53,335 nucleotides of DNA from an uncultured Collinsella sp. (GTDB taxonomy: Bacteria; Actinomycetota; Coriobacteriia; Coriobacteriales; Coriobacteriaceae). The notes below the pieces were generated by a model that was given only the letters and a program-made list of their open reading frames with translations, searched no databases and was not told where the DNA came from. This document shows, in pieces, positions 49,556 through 53,335 of this stretch. Every line of letters begins with the position of its first letter. The stretch's first letter is position 1. Location of the stretch: contig UQXC01000005.1 of the NCBI GenBank assembly GCA_900544995.1, forward strand, positions 1-53,335, in the 5' to 3' direction. The translations under genes were made by a program, and so were the position numbers.

Positions 49556-51157
49556 ATGGATCAAAGCAAGCCTTCGTTCTTTATCACGACGCCCATCTAC
49601 TACGTCAACGCCGATCCGCACCTGGGCACGGCTTATTCCACCATCATCGCCGACGTTCAGGCTCGCTATCGCCGCTCCGCCGGCTATAACGTCAAGTTCC
49701 TGACCGGCATGGACGAGCACGGCGAGAAGGTCGCCGAGGCCGCAGCCAAGCACAACATGACGCCGCAGGAGTGGACCGACAGCCAGGCTCCGCACTTCAA
49801 GGAGCTTTGGAGCAAGCTCGAGATTTCCAACGACGACTTCATCCGCACCACCGAGCCGCGCCAGCATCATGCCGTGCAGTACCTGTGGGAGCGCATGAAG
49901 GAGTCCGGCTACCTGTATAAGGGCAGCTACGACGGTTGGTATTGCGTGCCTGACGAGACCTACTTCACTGATACGCAGGTCCAGAAGGGCGACGAGGAGT
50001 ACGGCAGCGTCGGCCAGCACCTGTGCCCCGACTGCCACCGTCCGCTTGAGCGCGTGCAGGAGGAGTCCTACTTCTTTAAGCTTTCCGCCTTCCAGGACAA
50101 GCTGCTCAAGCTCTATGACGAGCACCCCGACTTTGTCGAGCCTGCGTTCCGCATGAACGAGGTACGTAGCTTTGTCGAGGGCGGCCTTAATGACCTTTCC
50201 GTGAGCCGTACGAGCTTTGACTGGGGCATTCAGGTCCCGTTTGACGAGGGTCACGTGACCTACGTGTGGTTCGATGCGCTGCTCAACTATATGACGGCCG
50301 TCGGCTACGGTGTCGACACCGACGAGGCGCGTGCCGAGCTGGCCTATCGCTGGCCCGCGCAGTTCCACATCGTGGGCAAGGACATCATCCGCTTCCACTG
50401 CGTCATTTGGCCCGCCATGCTCATGGCCATCGGCGAGGCCCTGCCCGAGCACGTCTTTGCCCACGGCTTCCTGACCGTGCGCAATGCCGAGACCGGCAAG
50501 GCCGAGAAGATGTCCAAGAGCCGCGGCAACGCCATCGCTCCGCAGGACGTTATCGACATGTTGGGCGTCGAGGGCTATCGCTACTACTTCATGACCGACG
50601 TCGTCCCCGGCACCGACGGTGCCATCAGCTTCGATCGCATGGAGCAGGTCTACAACGCCGACCTGGCCAACAGCTGGGGCAACCTTATCTCGCGTTCGCT
50701 CAACATGAGCGGCAAGTACTTTGATGGTTGCGCGCCCGCCAAGCCCGCATCGTTCGATGCGTTCGACAACCCGCTGGCAAAGATCGCCGATGGTCTGGTC
50801 GAGCGCTACATGGCCAAGATGGACGTGCTCGATTACGGCGGAGCCAAGGACGAGGTCATGGAGCTCATCCATGCCGCCAACCACTACATCGAGGACTCCG
50901 AGCCCTGGGCACTTGCCAAGGACGAGGCCAAGGCTGACGAGCTGGCGTTTGTGATCTACAACCTGCTCGAGGCCATCCGCATTGCCGCCCACCTGCTGAT
51001 GCCGCTCATGCCTCAGACCTCTGCCGAGGCCCTGCGCCGCCTGTCCTGCGAGGACGAGGCCGCGACCGACGACCTCAAGGGCATTTGCGCTTGGGGCCTG
51101 CTTGCCGGCGGTCAGCCTGTCGAGAAGGGCGAGCCGCTGTTCCCGCGTCTGGGCTAA
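49556..51157 (+). CDS. metG: Methionine-tRNA ligase
   Basis: A 533-residue class I synthetase. HIGH-type motif PHLGTAY near the start, KMSKS present. The connective region has a CPDC knuckle (LCPDCHRPLERV), but its partner reads CVPDE, so one zinc cysteine of the four-Cys type is absent, as in the short single-knuckle MetRS class. The anticodon-binding helical domain ends the protein; there is no C-terminal tRNA-binding EMAP-like domain, which longer MetRS have. GGAGG is nine bases before the ATG. A terminator hairpin follows at 51197. Confidence 0.96.
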   Translation: MDQSKPSFFITTPIYYVNADPHLGTAYSTIIADVQARYRRSAGYNVKFLTGMDEHGEKVAEAAAKHNMTPQEWTDSQAPHFKELWSKLEISNDDFIRTTEPRQHHAVQYLWERMKESGYLYKGSYDGWYCVPDETYFTDTQVQKGDEEYGSVGQHLCPDCHRPLERVQEESYFFKLSAFQDKLLKLYDEHPDFVEPAFRMNEVRSFVEGGLNDLSVSRTSFDWGIQVPFDEGHVTYVWFDALLNYMTAVGYGVDTDEARAELAYRWPAQFHIVGKDIIRFHCVIWPAMLMAIGEALPEHVFAHGFLTVRNAETGKAEKMSKSRGNAIAPQDVIDMLGVEGYRYYFMTDVVPGTDGAISFDRMEQVYNADLANSWGNLISRSLNMSGKYFDGCAPAKPASFDAFDNPLAKIADGLVERYMAKMDVLDYGGAKDEVMELIHAANHYIEDSEPWALAKDEAKADELAFVIYNLLEAIRIAAHLLMPLMPQTSAEALRRLSCEDEAATDDLKGICAWGLLAGGQPVEKGEPLFPRLG

Positions 51158-51196
51158 GACGCGGCGCGCCATATCGGCAATTTGCTGTTTAGATGT

Positions 51197-51231
51197 AAGG
51201 GCATGGCCGCCACGGTCCATGCCCTTTCGTT
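51197..51231 (+). terminator. Terminator of metG
   Basis: A perfect 10-bp stem, aagggcatgg / ccatgccctt (51197-51206 with 51217-51226), is followed by TCGTTT. Confidence 0.75.
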
Positions 51232-51264
51232 TCAAGACGCCGCCATCATGCTAAGGAGGCAACT

Positions 51265-52125
51265 ATGACAACTTCGCCTTTGGCAAACCCCACGGCAACA
51301 AGGGAGCTGCTGGAGGAGTTTGGCCTTGCGACCAAGCATCGCCTGGGCCAGAACTTCCTGATCGACAACCATGTGATCGAGCGCATTTGCGAGCTTGCCG
51401 AGCTTGCGGGCGATGAGCGCGTGCTCGAGGTTGGTCCGGGCGTTGGCACGCTCACGCTTGCGCTGTTGCAGGAGGCGGCGTGCGTCACGTCGATCGAAGC
51501 AGATCCCGAGCTCGAACCGGTGCTCGACGCCCATGCCGCCGACTATGCCAACTTCCGCTTTATCATGGGCGACGCGCTTAAGGTGGGCCCGGAGCAGATT
51601 GAGCAGGCCGCCGGCGGCGAGCCCACGGTATTTGTCGCGAACTTGCCCTATAACGTGGCGGCGACGATCATTTTGCAATTTTTCCAGACGATGCCGACGC
51701 TCAAGCGTGCCGTCGTCATGGTGCAAAAGGAGGTTGCCGATCGCATTGCCGCAGTGCCGGGCAACAAGACCTATGGCGGCTATACGGCAAAGCTCGGCCT
51801 GTATGCGCAGGTGACGGGTCGCTTTGAGGTGCCGCCGCGTTGCTTTATGCCAGCGCCGCACGTGGACTCGGCCGTCGTGCGTATCGACCGTGTTGACGGC
51901 GTGGTGCCCGAGGGGCTCGATCGCGAGTTCGTGGCTCGTGTGATCGACGCTGCATTTGCTCAGCGGCGCAAGACCATCCGAAATTCCATGAGCGCCAACG
52001 GTTTTGCCAAGGACGTGCTCGATGCCGCTTTTGAGGTTTGCGGTATCGCACCCACCACGCGCGCCGAGACGCTCGATGTTGCCGACTTTGTCCGTCTGGC
52101 CCGGGAGCTAATCCATGACGCCTAA
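51265..52125 (+). CDS. rsmA: 16S rRNA dimethyladenosine transferase RsmA (KsgA)
   Basis: A 286-residue enzyme dimethylating A1518/A1519 in 16S rRNA helix 45. Motifs: HRLGQNFLIDNHVI, SAM loop EVGPGVGTLTLAL, acidic EADPEL, GDALKV, catalytic NLPYNVAATIIL, VMVQKEVADRI and C-terminal RRKTIRNSM. Full length. AAGGAGG precedes the ATG at about eight bases. Its stop overlaps the start of tatD. Confidence 0.96.
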   Translation: MTTSPLANPTATRELLEEFGLATKHRLGQNFLIDNHVIERICELAELAGDERVLEVGPGVGTLTLALLQEAACVTSIEADPELEPVLDAHAADYANFRFIMGDALKVGPEQIEQAAGGEPTVFVANLPYNVAATIILQFFQTMPTLKRAVVMVQKEVADRIAAVPGNKTYGGYTAKLGLYAQVTGRFEVPPRCFMPAPHVDSAVVRIDRVDGVVPEGLDREFVARVIDAAFAQRRKTIRNSMSANGFAKDVLDAAFEVCGIAPTTRAETLDVADFVRLARELIHDA

Positions 52126-53032
52126 TGCCGAACGCGTGACGTTTACCAAGAAAAAGAAGACGGTTGCTTGTCCCGTGCCCTTGGCGCCGCTTGCCGACAC
52201 GCATGCACATCTGCTTTCGTTTTGGGGCAAGGATGTGCCCGAGACGCTCGTGCACGCCAAAGCCGCGGGCGTCGACCTGTTGGTGACGATGTTCGACCCC
52301 ATTGCCGACAAGCGCAGCGTGGCGGACTATAGCGACTGGCTGGTGCGCGAGATTCTTCCGATGCAGGATATCCCGCAGATCAAGTATCTTGCCGGCGTGC
52401 ATCCGTATGGCGCGCCGGACTATACCGACGACGTTCATGCACAGGTCGTTGCGGCACTTGATGACCCCTTATGCGCCGGTATTGGCGAAATCGGCCTGGA
52501 CTATCACATGGACTATGACGACGATATCGCGCCGGCACCCCATAACGTGCAGATTGATTGCATGGCGCGCCAGCTCGAGCTTGCCGTGCGCCGCAATGTG
52601 CCGGTGGAGCTGCACCTGCGTCACGAGGACTCGGATGGGGAGCGCACCTCGCACGTTGATGCGTACAACGTACTGCGCGAGGTGGGTGTGCCCCAGGCTG
52701 GTTGTGTGCTGCACTGTTTTGGCGAGGACCGCGCCACGATGGAGCGCTTTGTGGATTTGGGCTGCTATATCGCCTATGGCGGTGCGGCCACCTTTAAGCG
52801 CAACGACGATGTGCGCGAGGCATTTGCGGCAACCCCACTCGATCGAATTTTGTTCGAGACGGATTGCCCGTATATGGCTCCGGAGCCCATCCGCGGTCTT
52901 GAATGCGAGCCCGCAATGATCTCCATTACGGCAAACACGCTGGTCAACGACCGTGTCGATCGTACCGGCGAGGATGCTGAGGCAATCGCGCGAGCAGCTT
53001 GGGAAAATGCCTGCAAACTTTTTCAAAAATAG
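52115..53032 (+). CDS. tatD: TatD-family deoxyribonuclease
   Basis: A 305-residue metal-dependent hydrolase. Ligands in ADTHAH, GVHPYGA, GEIGLDYH, ELHLRHED, LHCFGED and ETDCPYMAPEP are all present. The spacing from GEIGLDY on includes an acidic insert (HMDYDDDIAPAPHN). The first 25 residues are a Lys-rich extra tail (TFTKKKKTVACP). It overlaps rsmA by 11 bases and is likely translated with it. Confidence 0.94.
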   Translation: MTPNAERVTFTKKKKTVACPVPLAPLADTHAHLLSFWGKDVPETLVHAKAAGVDLLVTMFDPIADKRSVADYSDWLVREILPMQDIPQIKYLAGVHPYGAPDYTDDVHAQVVAALDDPLCAGIGEIGLDYHMDYDDDIAPAPHNVQIDCMARQLELAVRRNVPVELHLRHEDSDGERTSHVDAYNVLREVGVPQAGCVLHCFGEDRATMERFVDLGCYIAYGGAATFKRNDDVREAFAATPLDRILFETDCPYMAPEPIRGLECEPAMISITANTLVNDRVDRTGEDAEAIARAAWENACKLFQK

Positions 53033-53064
53033 TTCTTGCGTTCGCGATGGCGCTCCGTTATTCT
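53017..53064 (+). promoter_or_regulatory. tRNA-Leu promoter with upstream element
   Basis: TTGCGT (53036-53041) is 17 bases from TATTCT (53059-53064). An AT-rich aaactttttcaaaaatagttc lies directly upstream and overlaps the end of tatD. Confidence 0.82.
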
Positions 53065-53075
53065 AATTCCTGCAC

Positions 53076-53159
53076 GCGGGCGTGGCGGAATTGGCAGACG
53101 CGTACGGTTCAGGTCCGTATGGGGGCAACCCCATGAAGGTTCAAGTCCTTTCGCCCGCA
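53076..53159 (+). tRNA. tRNA-Leu (CAG)
   Basis: Acceptor GCGGGCG/CGCCCGC is perfect. The anticodon stem holds loop TTCAGGT (anticodon CAG). A long variable arm (tgggggcaacccca) is typical of Leu. T arm is AAGG-TTCAAGT-CCTT-like; discriminator A; CCA encoded (53160-53162). Confidence 0.95.
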
Positions 53160-53169
53160 CCATTAAATG

Positions 53170-53198
53170 AAAGAGCTCCCAGCAATGGGAGCTTTTTT
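53170..53198 (+). terminator. Terminator of tRNA-Leu
   Basis: The stem agctccc / gggagct encloses loop agcaat, followed by TTTTTT. Confidence 0.9.
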
Positions 53199-53200
53199 GT

Positions 53201-53335
53201 TATGGGCCCATCACAGGGACTTGAACCTGTAAAGGAGCGAGCGTAAAGAAAACGCGGAGCGTTTTTAGCGAGCTGGCGAGGACGCCGGCAGGCGGCCGAA
53301 GCCGGTGCGGAGGGCCGGAGGGGGGTCGATGATCA
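53201..53335 (-). other. Inverted T-arm element with GC hairpins, downstream of tRNA-Leu (cut by window end)
   Basis: On the minus strand it contains AGGTTCAAGTCC (53217-53228), identical to 12 bases of the adjacent tRNA-Leu T arm. In plus-strand order hairpins follow: aaaacgc-gga-gcgtttt, then ggc-gaggac-gcc and GC-rich repeats. The plan resembles 46921-47043. No second tRNA 3' end can be seen before the window stops. Confidence 0.65.

Noticed and set aside
49064..51235. 723-codon open frame antisense to metG and rsmI
   Set aside because: It lies wholly opposite metG, whose motifs are intact, and its composition is typical of antisense frames in high-GC genomes.

Overview
The window is a high-GC stretch of bacterial chromosome whose gene content points to the class Coriobacteriia, most likely Collinsella (Actinomycetota). 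The reasons are the GC-rich wobble positions, GTG starts with strong Shine-Dalgarno sites, a T-box ahead of pheS, a Gram-positive Tad pilus locus, and many short intergenic palindromic repeats. The genus is an inference from content; no database was searched.

Layout. 1-8335: a 2-hydroxyacid dehydrogenase, MetA (with the residue that predicts acetyl-CoA use), an AbiEi/DUF559-like protein bracketed by two copies of a 120-bp repeat, a frameshifted 5-formyltetrahydrofolate cyclo-ligase, a HicAB toxin-antitoxin pair with a palindromic operator, and a large M16C metalloprotease. 8336-13835: an accessory zone with a third repeat element, an AlbA/Schlafen-type regulator behind an operator-rich promoter, an HNH endonuclease, a zinc-ribbon protein, a DUF5710 protein and tRNA-Val. 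14050-24829: core genes, namely an EamA transporter, a DUF4012 envelope protein, glmM, an M32 carboxypeptidase, and a T-box-controlled pheST. 24937-27791: an ECF-type cobalt/nickel transporter whose promoter carries a perfect NikR-type operator, so nickel is the predicted substrate. 27871-36227: a phospholipase-like protein, a nuclease-like hypothetical beside a 21-bp perfect inverted repeat, pyruvate kinase, a calcium-type P-ATPase behind an SD-sequestering leader, and rsgA.

36480-46070 is one Tad (tight adherence / Flp pilus) gene cluster: cpaB, tadZ, tadA, tadB, tadC, flp, a small membrane protein, a second pilin-like gene, two TadE-like genes around a TadG-like gene, and a DUF192 gene. 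Most of these overlap or nearly touch and are probably co-transcribed. No prepilin peptidase is in view. After it lie a toxin-antitoxin pair with a broken toxin, tRNA-Phe, a tRNA-end duplication, a four-unit array of palindromic repeats, a GH5-like glycosidase lacking the usual acid/base glutamate, then the housekeeping run rsmI, metG, rsmA, tatD and tRNA-Leu.

The most unusual signals are non-coding. Downstream of both tRNA-Phe and tRNA-Leu there is an inverted copy of 12-13 bases of that same tRNA's T-arm, followed by related GC-rich hairpins. At tRNA-Phe this unit is bracketed by a perfect 63-bp duplication of the tRNA 3' end plus terminator. Several palindromic repeat families occupy the intergenic spaces, two of them next to nuclease-like accessory genes.
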